64,000 nucleotides of DNA from CAWCWK01 sp963842125 (GCA_963842125.1 CAWJFE010000001.1:558001-622000), one strand, 5' to 3'. Counted from the stretch's first letter, positions 1 to 9,467 are shown. Translations and numbers: made by a program. The notes: generated by a model not told the origin, from the sequence alone.

Positions 1-2
1 GC

Positions 3-386
3 TATCGTCTGCTGCCCTATCTCTGGAAGACGCTCGCCGAGGCACACGAGACGGGCCTGCCCGTGCAGCGCCTGATGGCGCTGGCCTTCCCCGATACGCC
101 GCCGGCCTGGGCCTTCGAGACGCAGTTTCTCTTCGGCGACGACCTCCTCGTCGTTCCGGCGACCGAGCCCGGCGGCAAGGTTCGCTTCTACCTGCCCGAG
201 GGGCGCTGGCACGACTGGGCGACGGGCGATGTGCTGGAAGGAGGCGGGCGGGTCTACCAACGCCGGCTCCTCCTCGACGAGATCGCTCTCTTCGCGAGGG
301 ACGGCGCCGCCATCCCCCTCGGCCCGGAGACCGACCGGATCGGCGACACCGTGCCCGAGACCGCCGAGATCCGCCGCTTCGGCTGA
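3..386 (+). CDS. Glycoside hydrolase family 31 (alpha-xylosidase/alpha-glucosidase), C-terminal fragment
   Basis: The reading frame is open from the left edge and ends in TGA, so only the last 127 codons of the gene are present. The fragment begins YRLLPYLWKTLAEAHETGLP, the end of the GH31 barrel. It continues through a stretch of the type FGDDLLVVP and FYLPEGRWHDWATG, which closely resembles the beta-sandwich region after the barrel in YicI-type alpha-xylosidases. The catalytic aspartates lie upstream of the window. The family hydrolyses alpha-linked xylose or glucose from oligosaccharides. Substrate cannot be fixed from this piece. The next gene converges on it from the other strand after 37 bases. 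Confidence 0.8.
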   Translation, partial: YRLLPYLWKTLAEAHETGLPVQRLMALAFPDTPPAWAFETQFLFGDDLLVVPATEPGGKVRFYLPEGRWHDWATGDVLEGGGRVYQRRLLLDEIALFARDGAAIPLGPETDRIGDTVPETAEIRRFG

Positions 387-423
387 GCGGCCGGGGGCCG
401 CCCGCATCACTCGGTGCGACGCG

Positions 424-1806
424 TCATTCGGTGCGGCAGCGCCCTTCGCGGATGCCGCGCGACGAGCAATCGCCATTGGAGAGCCATTGCGGGCCGACCA
501 CGCGCGGACCACCCTCGCCGGCCGCGTCGGTGCCGGGGGCTTCGACCTCCGCGTTGACGGTGGGTGCCGACGTCGCCGGTTGGGCCGTGGACGGAGCCTC
601 GACGGACTGGCGCGGCGTCGAGGGCGGTGCCGCGGGCGTCGTGGCCGGGCTCGGCAGCGCGGCCACATCGGCGGGCCGCTGCGTCGGGACGGGCGGCGGC
701 GTTCGCAGGACGGGACCGATGGGGGCGCCTTCGCTGGAGAGATCGGGACCAGCCTCGAAACGCCCACCCGGCACCGTAGTGTCGAAGCGAGGCGTGGCCG
801 GAGGGGCTGCCGATTGCAGCGGCGGCAAGGCCTCGGGCAGAACTGGAGGCAGCGGTTCACGCACTACTTCCGGGCTGACTTCGGGCAGAGCCGCGACCGT
901 GGATCGAGCCGGCGCCTGACCATAGACCGCGAGATCGGCCGGCGAGAGCCGCAACGACTCGCTGCTGGAGAGCGCGCGGGTTCGGCCGTAGACGGCGCGG
1001 CTCTCGGCCGGGCCGAGGGCGGCCGTCTGGCCGGGCGCGATCAGCCCGTCGAGCGGGATGAAGACGAAATGGCGGGGATCGGCCTCGCCGTCCGGCCCGA
1101 GCGGGGCCCAGCCGATCAGACCGGCGCCGATGCGCCAGGCCACGCGGGCCGGGCTCCAGTCGCTCCGCCCGGCGGGCGACCAGATCCAGCCCATATCGGC
1201 ATCGTCGCGCCAGACGCCGGTATGGTCGGTGATGGCCGACCAGGGGTCGGAGCCGCTCCAGACCCAGCCGCGCGCGGCCTCGTAGTCCCAGGCGCCATCC
1301 GTGAAGGGGCGCCAGCCGAGCGCCGCATAGGGTCGCCAGACCGTCTCGCCGCGCAGCACGATGAGTTCGCCGAAATCGAGCAAGGCCTCGAACTGGCCGA
1401 CATCGGAGGGTAGAGCCGGCTCGCCCCAGAGGTTCGGCGCGAGATCGGGAAGGAGGCTGGGTGAGAGGTTCGGCGAGCGCGCGTCGTATTCGTAGAACCG
1501 CTCGCCCTGATAGCGCGGGCTCTCGCCCCAGCCGAGTTCGACCTGCCAGCCGCCTCGATCCGGACCGCGCCGCTCATAGGCGTCCTGCGCATTGGCGAGA
1601 ATGGGAAAGGTACAGGCGAGGCCGAAGACCAGTCCGCCAAGGGCGCTTCGCAGCCGGCGCGCCCGGACATTGGATGACCGAGACCTGAAGACGTCCAAAT
1701 CTCGTTCGGTCCTCTCGATACGCATAGACTGGGCCCTCGCGGCGACGGTTGAACACGCGGCGACACGGGTCCCCGGCCCGATGCGGACCGGGATCGTCGC
1801 CCTCAT
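424..1806 (-). CDS. Exported or membrane-anchored Trp-rich repeat protein (DUF6600-like)
   Basis: A hydrophobic stretch (GLVFGLACTFPILANA) preceded by arginines looks like a signal peptide or anchor. It is followed by a domain with repeated aromatic motifs (WRPYAALGWRPF, WDYEAARGWVW, WRDDADMGWIW) of the kind seen in DUF6600/YXXGSW proteins. The C-terminal 200 residues are Pro/Ala/Thr-rich and probably disordered, ending in a short segment with two cysteines. ATG at 1806 has AAGGA six bases upstream. ATG at 1725 (GAGGG upstream) would give a more ordinary signal peptide and is a real alternative. No enzymatic function is apparent. A cell-envelope location is inferred. Confidence 0.6.
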   Translation of the reverse strand: MRATIPVRIGPGTRVAACSTVAARAQSMRIERTERDLDVFRSRSSNVRARRLRSALGGLVFGLACTFPILANAQDAYERRGPDRGGWQVELGWGESPRYQGERFYEYDARSPNLSPSLLPDLAPNLWGEPALPSDVGQFEALLDFGELIVLRGETVWRPYAALGWRPFTDGAWDYEAARGWVWSGSDPWSAITDHTGVWRDDADMGWIWSPAGRSDWSPARVAWRIGAGLIGWAPLGPDGEADPRHFVFIPLDGLIAPGQTAALGPAESRAVYGRTRALSSSESLRLSPADLAVYGQAPARSTVAALPEVSPEVVREPLPPVLPEALPPLQSAAPPATPRFDTTVPGGRFEAGPDLSSEGAPIGPVLRTPPPVPTQRPADVAALPSPATTPAAPPSTPRQSVEAPSTAQPATSAPTVNAEVEAPGTDAAGEGGPRVVGPQWLSNGDCSSRGIREGRCRTE

Positions 1807-1869
1807 AGCACATCCTTGACGCGCGAGGGCTGAACCTTGGCTGAACGGGTCGGATCCCGTCCGAGCCCC

Positions 1870-4536
1870 CTAGGCCGCCTCGGCGGGTCGCAGCTCCGAC
1901 TTCGCGGCGGGCGGCGCCTGTCCCCTCAGCCTCGCCAAGGCGGCCGCGCTGTCGACGGCGCCGCCGAAGAGGAAGCCTTGTTGCCAGTCGCAGCCGGCGG
2001 CGCTCACCCAGTCCCGCTGGATGGGGGTCTCGACGCCCTCGGCGATCGTGCGCAGCCGCAGCGAGCGGGCGAGCGCGACGATGGCGCTGGCGAGGGCCGC
2101 GTCCTCGTCATTGGTCTGCGCGGCTGAAATGAGCGAGCGGTCGAGCTTGACCTGATCGAAGGTGCCGCCCCGCAGCGTGGCGAGAGACGTCGTCCCGGTG
2201 CCGAAATCGTCGAGACCGACATGGGCGCCGAGCGCGCGCAGATCCGTCAGGATCTGCAACATGGCGTGACGCTCCGGGCCTTCCGGCAGGGCCGTCTCCG
2301 AGATCTCGGCATGAAGGCGGTTGGCGGGCAGACCGGTGCGTTCGAGCGTCTCGGCGACCGTCTCGACGAGTCCGGCCTCGCGCAGCTGCATGACCGACAA
2401 GTTGACCATCACGCTCGCGTCCTGCCCGTCCTGCCGCCAGCGCGCCGCGTCCTCGCAGGCGCGCCCGAGAATCCAGTCGCCGATCTCGCGCATCAGGCCG
2501 GTCTCCTCGGCCAGCGGGAGGAAGACGCCGGGCGAGATCGGGCCGGCCGGCGCGTTCGGCCAGCGCAAGAGCGCCTCGAAGGCGACCGTCCGGCCGGACA
2601 GCGCATCGACGATCGGCTGGTAGTGGAGCGCCAGGTCGCGCCGATCGAAGGCCGCGCGCAGGTCCCGCTCCATCTGGCGCCGCGCATCCGATTCGATCCG
2701 CATGCTGGAGGAGTAGATCCGCGAGACGCCCCGCCCCGCCGCCTTGGCGTCGTAGAGTGCGACATCGGCGGCCTCGATGAGCGCGTCCGTTCCCATGCCG
2801 GCATCGGGCAGGCAGATGCCGATGCTGGTGCCGACGTTGATGCGGGTCTCACCGACCGTGCAGGGCCGCGAGACGGTCTCGATGATGCGGGCGGCCAGCC
2901 GGCGCGCGTCGCTGGTCCGCGTGACGCCGGTCTGTATGACGGCGAACTCGTCGCCGCCGAGGCGCGCCACGAAATCGATATCCCGCACGCAGGCCGTCAG
3001 CCGCTCGGCGACCGTGCGGAGGAGACCGTCGCCGACGGCGTGACCATGGGTGTCGTTGATCGGCTTGAAACCGTCGAGATCGAGATAGTGGAGCGCCAGA
3101 CCGCCGCCGGCGACAAGCGGGCCCTCGCCGCTCTTGTGCGCAGCCTCGAGCGCTTCGCGCAGCGCGGCGTCGAAGGCGAATCGGTTGGCGAGGCCGGTCA
3201 GGGCGTCGGTCGAGGCGCGCCTCGCGATCCGGTCCTGCTCGGCGTGGGCCTCCGTCACATCGGCACCGAGGCCGCGCATACCGTCGAACCCGTCCATGCC
3301 CTGAACGACATAGCCGCTGAGCGACCACCAGGTCGTCCGGCCGTCCTCACCCGCGATCGGCACGCGCACCGACCGGAACGCCCGCGGCTCCCGCATCAGG
3401 CCGATGAGAAGACGGCGCGTGCGGCGATCAGTGACGAGCGCGAGGACGGCCGAGGCCGTGCGCCCTTCGAGATCGGCCAATGGCCGGCCGAGCGCGAAGG
3501 CGAGACCGGGCGCGACGTCGACGAGACGGCCCGCGGCATCGATCCGCCAGACCCAGTCGCCGCTCTCGGTCCGAAAGTCGCCGAGAAGACGCTCCATGTT
3601 GGCGTCCCGGTGCCGGACCGCCTCCTGGTTTCGCACGCGCTCGCGGGTCTCGCGGGTATAGTTCACCACCACGATCTTCGAGATTAGGCTGTAGCAGAGG
3701 AGGACCGGCAGCAGAGGAACGGCGAGCCCGCCGCCGAAGACGGCCAGGGTCAGTCCGGCGCTGAGGGTCGTGATGCCGATATAGGAGAGGGCGGCCAGCG
3801 GCGCGGCCAGGATGGTGAGCCCGCCATAGATGATACCGGTCGAGACGGCCGCGATCATGATCGCGTTCGCGCCCTCGGCACCGATGAAGAAGAACGGGAT
3901 CGCCACCGCCCAGAGCCCCCCGAGATAGAGGGAATGCAGGGCGATCGCATTGATCGTCGCCTTGCTGGCATGGGTGTGGACCTTGCTGCGCCCGCGCCAC
4001 CAGCCCTGGACGTTGCGGATCGCGACGGCGACGAGGCCGGCCAACCAGCACAGCATGGCGAACCGGGACTTGTCGTCCCAGGCGGTCACGACGAGGACGA
4101 GGCCGCTCAGGAAGCTGGAGAAGCACAGGAACGGCACGTAGCGCATGACGCTGGCGACCTGCCCCGATCGAATCGCCCCCGGATCGGCGAGCGTGAGGCC
4201 GTAGACGTCGCGCTGGCAGACTTGCCAGGCGTCGATGAGGTTCGCCCGCATCTCGCGCATGAAGACGGGGATCGAGAAGGGTTTGTGCGCGGGCGCGCTG
4301 CGCATCCGGCGGTAGAGCGCGCGGGTGACGTCGTCGGGATCGACCGAGGCGGACTGGCCGCGCTCCCGCGCGATCCAGGCGTCCTGCGCCGCGCCCGCAC
4401 CATCGCCGCGCGTACGGGATTCGGCATCCTCGGACCGCGTGTCTTGGCGTCTGCGTAAGGTTTCGGAGGCGTTCGTCACAAGTGCGGTCTCGGTTCCTTC
4501 TGGCCCACGCCGCGACGGGCGCCGGTCCGGGATCAC
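1870..4536 (-). CDS. Membrane PAS-GGDEF-EAL cyclic-di-GMP synthase/phosphodiesterase
   Basis: An 888-residue signalling protein. Several hydrophobic segments lie at about 130-290, a PAS-like sensor at about 315-430, a GGDEF domain with intact GGDEF at 527-531, and an EAL domain with EAL at 654-656, DDFGTG at 776-781 and EGVET at 833-837. An RxxD inhibitory site (RDID, 518-521) lies five residues before GGDEF, so product feedback is likely. Both catalytic motifs look intact, so it could make or degrade c-di-GMP; which dominates cannot be read from sequence. The start is uncertain: GTG at 4479 would remove an Arg-rich N-terminus. It is divergent from the dehydrogenase pair, with a 160-base gap. 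Confidence 0.9.
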   Translation of the reverse strand: MIPDRRPSRRGPEGTETALVTNASETLRRRQDTRSEDAESRTRGDGAGAAQDAWIARERGQSASVDPDDVTRALYRRMRSAPAHKPFSIPVFMREMRANLIDAWQVCQRDVYGLTLADPGAIRSGQVASVMRYVPFLCFSSFLSGLVLVVTAWDDKSRFAMLCWLAGLVAVAIRNVQGWWRGRSKVHTHASKATINAIALHSLYLGGLWAVAIPFFFIGAEGANAIMIAAVSTGIIYGGLTILAAPLAALSYIGITTLSAGLTLAVFGGGLAVPLLPVLLCYSLISKIVVVNYTRETRERVRNQEAVRHRDANMERLLGDFRTESGDWVWRIDAAGRLVDVAPGLAFALGRPLADLEGRTASAVLALVTDRRTRRLLIGLMREPRAFRSVRVPIAGEDGRTTWWSLSGYVVQGMDGFDGMRGLGADVTEAHAEQDRIARRASTDALTGLANRFAFDAALREALEAAHKSGEGPLVAGGGLALHYLDLDGFKPINDTHGHAVGDGLLRTVAERLTACVRDIDFVARLGGDEFAVIQTGVTRTSDARRLAARIIETVSRPCTVGETRINVGTSIGICLPDAGMGTDALIEAADVALYDAKAAGRGVSRIYSSSMRIESDARRQMERDLRAAFDRRDLALHYQPIVDALSGRTVAFEALLRWPNAPAGPISPGVFLPLAEETGLMREIGDWILGRACEDAARWRQDGQDASVMVNLSVMQLREAGLVETVAETLERTGLPANRLHAEISETALPEGPERHAMLQILTDLRALGAHVGLDDFGTGTTSLATLRGGTFDQVKLDRSLISAAQTNDEDAALASAIVALARSLRLRTIAEGVETPIQRDWVSAAGCDWQQGFLFGGAVDSAAALARLRGQAPPAAKSELRPAEAA

Positions 4537-4696
4537 ACCCCATCATGCCGCGCAAACCTTCCCAGGCACTCAACAGGACGTTCGTCATTCGAACAGTCTT
4601 CGTAGGAAGGCGCCGCGCTTCGAGCACGCGAACGGCTGGCGGCGAGGCCGGGGCTGCGCTTTAAGGGAGGCGCGAGCGAGCGACATGGGGCGGGGA

Positions 4697-5629
4697 ATGG
4701 CAGACATCGTGATTGCGGAGTTCATGGATCAGGCGGCGGTCGACGATCTCGGCGCGACGAACGACGTCCTCTACGATCCGGCGCTGGTCGACGATCCGGA
4801 CCGGCTCGCGCGCGAGATCGTCTCCGCCAGGGGGCTCATCGTGCGCAACCGGACGCAGGTGCGGGGGGCGCTCCTCGAGGCCGGCCGGGCACTTCGGATC
4901 GTCGGGCGGCTCGGCGTCGGGCTCGACAATATCGACGTCGCGGCCTGCGAGGCGCGGGGCATCCGCGTCGCCCCGGCGACGGGCGCCAACGACACGGCGG
5001 TGGCCGAATACGTCGTCTGCGCCGTGATGCTGCTGCTGCGCGGCGCCTTTCAGTCCCGCGCCGAGATGGAGGCCGGCGACTGGCCGCGCGGGCGCTCGAT
5101 GGGCCGCGAGGTCGCCGGCGCGCGCCTCGGTCTGATCGGCTTTGGCGCCAACGCGCGCGAGACGGCCCATCGGGCCCGAGCGCTCGGCATGGTCGTCGCG
5201 GCCCACGATCCGCATCTCGGCCCCGACGATCCGGCCTGGGACGGCGTCGAGCGCCTGGCCCTCGACGCCCTGATCGCGCGGAGCGACGCCGTCAGCCTCC
5301 ACGTGCCGCTGACGGACGAGACGCGCGGCCTGATCGACGCCGATGCGATCGCGGCGATGAAGCGGGGCGCGGTGCTCGTCAACGCCGCGCGCGGAGGGCT
5401 CGTCGATGAAGCCGCCCTGACAAGCGCCCTCCAGGGCGGCCATCTCGGCGGCGCGGCGCTCGATGTCTTCGCGCACGAGCCGCTGACGAAGGAGGCCGCG
5501 CAGGTCTTCGCCGGTGTGCCCAACCTCGTCCTCACGCCCCATATCGCAGGCGTGACGGCGGAATCGAACGTACGGGTCAGCCGCGTCACCGCGCAGACGG
5601 TGCGCGACACCTTGAAGACCGAGTTGTGA
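4697..5629 (+). CDS. slcC: D-2-hydroxyacid dehydrogenase, (S)-sulfolactate dehydrogenase (SlcC)-like
   Basis: A 310-residue NAD-dependent D-isomer 2-hydroxyacid dehydrogenase. The nucleotide loop is GLIGFGANA (145-153). The catalytic Arg, Glu and His are visible as R232 (NAARGG), E261 and H282 (LTPHIAG). The N-terminus MADIVIAEFMDQAAV and the segment IVRNRTQV strongly resemble SlcC of Chromohalobacter as I remember it. That enzyme oxidises (S)-sulfolactate to sulfopyruvate. The next gene is the ComC-type partner and overlaps this stop codon, which favours this reading over a generic phosphoglycerate dehydrogenase. No sulfolyase genes (suyAB) are in the window, so the substrate remains an inference. 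ATG at 4697 was chosen for homology of the N-terminus; an in-frame ATG at 4685 is possible. Confidence 0.72.
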   Translation: MADIVIAEFMDQAAVDDLGATNDVLYDPALVDDPDRLAREIVSARGLIVRNRTQVRGALLEAGRALRIVGRLGVGLDNIDVAACEARGIRVAPATGANDTAVAEYVVCAVMLLLRGAFQSRAEMEAGDWPRGRSMGREVAGARLGLIGFGANARETAHRARALGMVVAAHDPHLGPDDPAWDGVERLALDALIARSDAVSLHVPLTDETRGLIDADAIAAMKRGAVLVNAARGGLVDEAALTSALQGGHLGGAALDVFAHEPLTKEAAQVFAGVPNLVLTPHIAGVTAESNVRVSRVTAQTVRDTLKTEL

Positions 5630-6636
5630 GCGAGACCACGATGACCGAGACCACGACGATGACGCCGGCCGAAGCGCGCGCGCTCGTCGCCCGCATTCTC
5701 GAGGCGCACGATGTCGGTGCCGACAACGCCGCCCATGTGGCCGAGGCGCTCGTCGCGGCCGAAGCCGACGGGCGGGCCGGGCACGGCTTCTCGCGCGTCG
5801 CGGCCTATGCAGCGCAGGCCCGCGCCGGCAAGGTGAAGGGGCATGTTGCCCCGACGGTCTCGGTCGACGGGGCGGTCGCGCGCGTCGATGCCGGCCACGG
5901 TTTCGCCTATCCCGCCATCGCGGCCGCGATGGGCGTCCTGCCCGATCTCGCACGGGGGCACGGGATCGCGCTCGCCCCCATCGACCGCTCGCACCATTGC
6001 GGCGTGCTCGGCCACGCCGTCGAGCGCCTGGCGCGCGAGGGGCTGGCGGCGCTGATGTTCGCCAACGCGCCGGCCTCGATCGCGCCCTGGGGCGGCTCCA
6101 CGCCGCTCTTCGGCACCAATCCGATCGCCTTCGGCATCTCGCTCGGCGATACCGACCCCGTCGTGATCGACCTCTCGGTCAGCCGCGTCGCGCGGGGCAA
6201 CATCATGCGCGCCGCACAGGCCGGCGAGCCGATCCCCGAGGGTTGGGCGCTCGACGCCGAGGGCCGCGCGACGACCGACGCCAAGGCCGCCCTCGACGGC
6301 ACGATGCTGCCGATGGGAGACGCCAAGGGCGTCGCGCTCGCGCTCATGGTCGAGGTGCTGAGCGCAGGGCTGACGGGCGCCAACTATTCCTGGCAGTCCT
6401 CGTCCTTCTTCGACGCCGAGGGCCCGCCGCCCGGCGTCGGCCAGGTCGTCATCGCGATCGATCCCGCCCGCTCGGGCGGCTCGGCGGCGCATCTGGCCGC
6501 GCTGGCCGAGGCCTATGCCGCCGACGAGGGCGCACGCCTGCCGGGCGCCAAGCGCTTCGAGAACCGCGCGAAGGCCGAGCGCGACGGTCTTGCCGTGCCC
6601 GGTCCCATCCTGGCGCTGGACAGAGCCGGCGCCTGA
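5626..6636 (+). CDS. Ldh/malate dehydrogenase-family oxidoreductase, (R)-sulfolactate dehydrogenase (ComC)-like
   Basis: A 336-residue member of the NAD(P)-dependent malate/L-lactate dehydrogenase (YlbC/ComC) family, which has its own non-Rossmann fold. Family landmarks are GRAGHGFSRV near the N-terminus, the SHHCG stretch, APWGG, GTNPIAFGI and the KG-ALALMVE stretch. In the SlcC-ComC scheme this enzyme reduces sulfopyruvate to (R)-sulfolactate, so the pair epimerises sulfolactate through sulfopyruvate. The GTG start overlaps the upstream TGA (GTGA), indicating translational coupling; ATG at 5641 is the alternative start. Substrate could instead be another 2-oxoacid such as malate or ureidoglycolate. 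Confidence 0.72.
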   Translation: MSETTMTETTTMTPAEARALVARILEAHDVGADNAAHVAEALVAAEADGRAGHGFSRVAAYAAQARAGKVKGHVAPTVSVDGAVARVDAGHGFAYPAIAAAMGVLPDLARGHGIALAPIDRSHHCGVLGHAVERLAREGLAALMFANAPASIAPWGGSTPLFGTNPIAFGISLGDTDPVVIDLSVSRVARGNIMRAAQAGEPIPEGWALDAEGRATTDAKAALDGTMLPMGDAKGVALALMVEVLSAGLTGANYSWQSSSFFDAEGPPPGVGQVVIAIDPARSGGSAAHLAALAEAYAADEGARLPGAKRFENRAKAERDGLAVPGPILALDRAGA

Positions 6637-6646
6637 GAAGGGACCC

Positions 6647-8005
6647 TCAGGCGGCGTGCGCGTCCGCCGCGAACTGGACCGCCGCCTCGGTCCGCGCGGG
6701 GCGCGCATCGCCGGCGAAGGCGGCCCCGTCGACATCGTGGGAGGCGAGGGCGAACCGCGCCGCGTCGAGCGAGAGGGGCCGGCTCAGGAGATAGCCCTGC
6801 GCTTTCGACACGCCGAGCGAGCGCAGGACGCTCAACTCCGCCCCGGTCTCGACGCCTTCCGCGACGACCTGGATGCCGACTTCGTGCGCGAAGAGGACGA
6901 GAGCGGCCGCGAGGGCGCGCCTGGCCGCGTCGGTATCCACATCGCGCACCAGCGCCATGTCGAGCTTGATCACGTCGGGCTGTAGCTGGAGGATGTGGGT
7001 GAAGCTGGCATAGCCCGCGCCGGCATCGTCGACGGCGAGAACCAGCCCCGCGCGGCGCAAGGGGACGAGCGCGGCCTGGAGCGCCGTATAGTCGGCGACG
7101 GCGGCGTGTTCGGTGATCTCCAGCATCACGTGCGCCGGCCCCCGTGCGGCCATGAGGGCGGCGAACTCCGGCGAGACGATCGTCTCGGGCGCCGCGTTGA
7201 TCGAGACGTAGGTGTCTCCGCCCAGCCGGTCGCGCCCGTCGAGCCCGGCATTGATCGCGGCGAGTTCGAGTTCGAGGCCGAGCCCCACCGAGGCGGCATC
7301 GTCGAACCATTCGTTGGGCGGCCGATAGGGCTCGCTCGTGAAGCGCGAGAGGCATTCGAAGCCGGCGATTCGGTCGGAGCCGAGATCCCAGATCGGCTGG
7401 AAGACGGCCGCGTGCCCCTTCGTGCCCATGAGGGCGCTGATCCGCGCGTGGACGACCCGCTCGGCCCGCTCGGCGGCGACCTCGCCCGCGACGTGCTGGC
7501 CGGCGAGGTCCGCAAAGAGACGCATGGTGGCGAGATCGCGCGCGTTGAGCGAGGCGTTGGGCGTCGGGCTGAGGCAGCAGAACATGCCGTAGGTCTCGCC
7601 GTCCGGCAGCCGGATCGGCACGCTGACATGCGCCCCGATCGGTACGGCCTCGGTGATCGGCAGCGATGCGGCAAGCGCGTTTTCCGACGTGTCGGGAATG
7701 AGCTCGGGCAGGTCGCCGGCGAGAATGTGCGGGCAGTACACGTCCGCCATATCGCGCGCATCGCCCGCCTTGATGAGGTGTTCGAGACCGGGCGCGTCGA
7801 CATGGCGGAAGACGGACTGCGTGCCGACGATCTCGGAGAGGTAGGCGACCTCCATGCCGAGGTGCTCGCGGACGGCCCGCAACGCACGCGCGATGACGGC
7901 GGGCGCGTCGCCAGTCCCGCCGACGACGATCTCAGCCATGCCTGCGCGGGTGTCCGTAGATGCGTCTGCAGGGGCTGATGTCGGGCATTGCGAGGCGTTC
8001 GTCAT
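6647..8005 (-). CDS. GAF-EAL domain cyclic-di-GMP phosphodiesterase
   Basis: A soluble 452-residue protein with an N-terminal GAF-like domain (about 35-175, including YGMFCCLSPTP) and a C-terminal EAL domain (about 195-425). The EAL motif reads ECL (217-219). The other phosphodiesterase residues are present: N270, E296 in the EITEH stretch, D326-D327 (VDDAGAGYAS), K347 and E383 of EGVET. It probably hydrolyses c-di-GMP in response to a ligand or redox state sensed by GAF. No GGDEF domain is present. It converges on the ComC-like gene ten bases away. M23 (MAEIVVGG) is an alternative start. Confidence 0.88.
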   Translation of the reverse strand: MTNASQCPTSAPADASTDTRAGMAEIVVGGTGDAPAVIARALRAVREHLGMEVAYLSEIVGTQSVFRHVDAPGLEHLIKAGDARDMADVYCPHILAGDLPELIPDTSENALAASLPITEAVPIGAHVSVPIRLPDGETYGMFCCLSPTPNASLNARDLATMRLFADLAGQHVAGEVAAERAERVVHARISALMGTKGHAAVFQPIWDLGSDRIAGFECLSRFTSEPYRPPNEWFDDAASVGLGLELELAAINAGLDGRDRLGGDTYVSINAAPETIVSPEFAALMAARGPAHVMLEITEHAAVADYTALQAALVPLRRAGLVLAVDDAGAGYASFTHILQLQPDVIKLDMALVRDVDTDAARRALAAALVLFAHEVGIQVVAEGVETGAELSVLRSLGVSKAQGYLLSRPLSLDAARFALASHDVDGAAFAGDARPARTEAAVQFAADAHAA

Positions 8006-8272
8006 GGCGGGACCGGGCTCGTAGGAAAGATCGTTGGCCGCGAGCCTAGAGCGCCTCTACCTAAGGTCGGGTTAGCTCGTTTGGTTAAGCCCGATAGTCG
8101 AATTTCCCCGGGTCGCGCGATGTCTGATCGGCGTGTGGCATGCGAACGGCTCTCGCGAGGCTGGCCGTGCCATGATAGGAACGCGCTGCGTCACCGGTCC
8201 GCCGGTCCGCGACCGCCACGATCAATCCGGCCGCCCGACGCCGAGGGGGCCTTGCCGCAGGAGCCCCCCACG

Positions 8273-9328
8273 ATGTCCGACTGGACGCCCGCCGCCATCA
8301 AAGCTCGGCACATCCCCTATGCCGACCTGAAGCCCTGCCTCAATGCCTTCGTCGATGCGCGCACGCCGGGCTCCGACGCCAAGGAGAATTTCACGATCAT
8401 CGGCCCCGGCGTCTCGGAGAACCCGCTCCAGCACGTCCACTTGCCCGAACCGCACGGCTTCAACATCGGCGGCGCGCGCCAGCCGGCCGGCTGCCTCAAC
8501 TCGCAGCACAGCCACGAGACGGCCGAGGTCTTCATCGTCCATTCCGGCCGCTGGCGCTTCATGTGGGGCCCCGAGGGCGACGATGGCGACGTGATCCTCG
8601 AGAAGGGCGACGTCATCTCGCTGCCGATCCACATGTTTCGCGGCTTCGAGAACATCACCGAGGACGAGGCCGAACCCTCCTTCCTCTTCGCGGTGCTGGG
8701 GCGCGACGACCCGGGCCGCGTGACCTGGACGCCGTCCGTCTTCGACCTCGCCAAGGATTACGGCCTCGTCCTCCTCAAGGGCGGCCGGCTCGTCGATACC
8801 ACGCAGGGCGAGACCGTGCCCGACGGCGCGACCCGCGAGACGCCGCCCGACGCCGAGGCCATCCAGCGGCTCGCCAGCCCGTCCGACGCCGATATGCTGA
8901 AGGGCGTCGTCCGTTTTGCCGACATCGCGGCCAATCGGACATCGCCGATCGCCGCTGACGGCGTATCGGAGGCGCCCATCATCACACCCGAAGCGACCGG
9001 GGACGGCTTCGCGCCCGGCCCGATCACGGGCTGGTGGCCGCACGGCTTCAACCTCCGGCTCTTGCGCGCCGAGCCCGGTGCAGCGACGGCGATGCATGCG
9101 CGCGAGGAGGAGGAGGTGATCCTGATGCAATCGGGCACGCTCACCCTCTCCTGGCGGCACGGCGACCATACGCACCAACTCGTCCTCGGCCCCGGCGACG
9201 CCTTCTCGACGCCCAAGGGCCTCGTCCACGCCTTCTCCGCCTCGGGCGACGAGCCCGCCATCGCCTATGTCGTGCGCGGCGGCGACGCGCCGGCCATGCC
9301 GGTGCTGGAGACCCGCAGCGCCGCCTGA
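8273..9328 (+). CDS. Double cupin-domain protein
   Basis: A 351-residue protein with two cupin barrels. The first holds HSHETAEVFIVHSGRWRF and a later GDVISLPIHMFRGFEN, giving the usual His-x-His...Glu...His metal site. The second has MHAREEEEVILMQSGTLTL and GDAFSTPKGLVHAFSA. The fold resembles quercetinase-like or gentisate-dioxygenase-like bicupins, but the substrate is unknown. ATG at 8273 is preceded by AGGAG. It is followed at 140 bases by the MetE-like operon on the same strand, so the products may act together, but this is only positional. Confidence 0.75.
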   Translation: MSDWTPAAIKARHIPYADLKPCLNAFVDARTPGSDAKENFTIIGPGVSENPLQHVHLPEPHGFNIGGARQPAGCLNSQHSHETAEVFIVHSGRWRFMWGPEGDDGDVILEKGDVISLPIHMFRGFENITEDEAEPSFLFAVLGRDDPGRVTWTPSVFDLAKDYGLVLLKGGRLVDTTQGETVPDGATRETPPDAEAIQRLASPSDADMLKGVVRFADIAANRTSPIAADGVSEAPIITPEATGDGFAPGPITGWWPHGFNLRLLRAEPGAATAMHAREEEEVILMQSGTLTLSWRHGDHTHQLVLGPGDAFSTPKGLVHAFSASGDEPAIAYVVRGGDAPAMPVLETRSAA

Positions 9329-9335
9329 CCCCTGA

Positions 9336-9363
9336 CGCTTGCCGCTTGCCGCTTGCCGCTTGC
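9336..9363. repeat. Four perfect 7-bp tandem repeats (CGCTTGC)
   Basis: Four uninterrupted copies of CGCTTGC lie just after the double-cupin stop codon. The last copy runs into GCGCAAGGC and can pair with it to form a small hairpin. It may serve as a transcript end or simply be a slippage-prone array. Confidence 0.85.
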
Positions 9364-9467
9364 CGCGCAAGGCATAGCGCTTGTCGGACGAGGCGTGAGC
9401 GTGCCAGACAGGCAACTCACGCCTTCGTGATCGCGGGGGCCGCAGACGACACGGCTTGAGAGACCCG

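Noticed and set aside
8006..8272. Riboswitch upstream of the bicupin and MetE-like genes
   Set aside because: I looked for SAM- and cobalamin-type conserved cores and saw none; only an ordinary 267-base gap.
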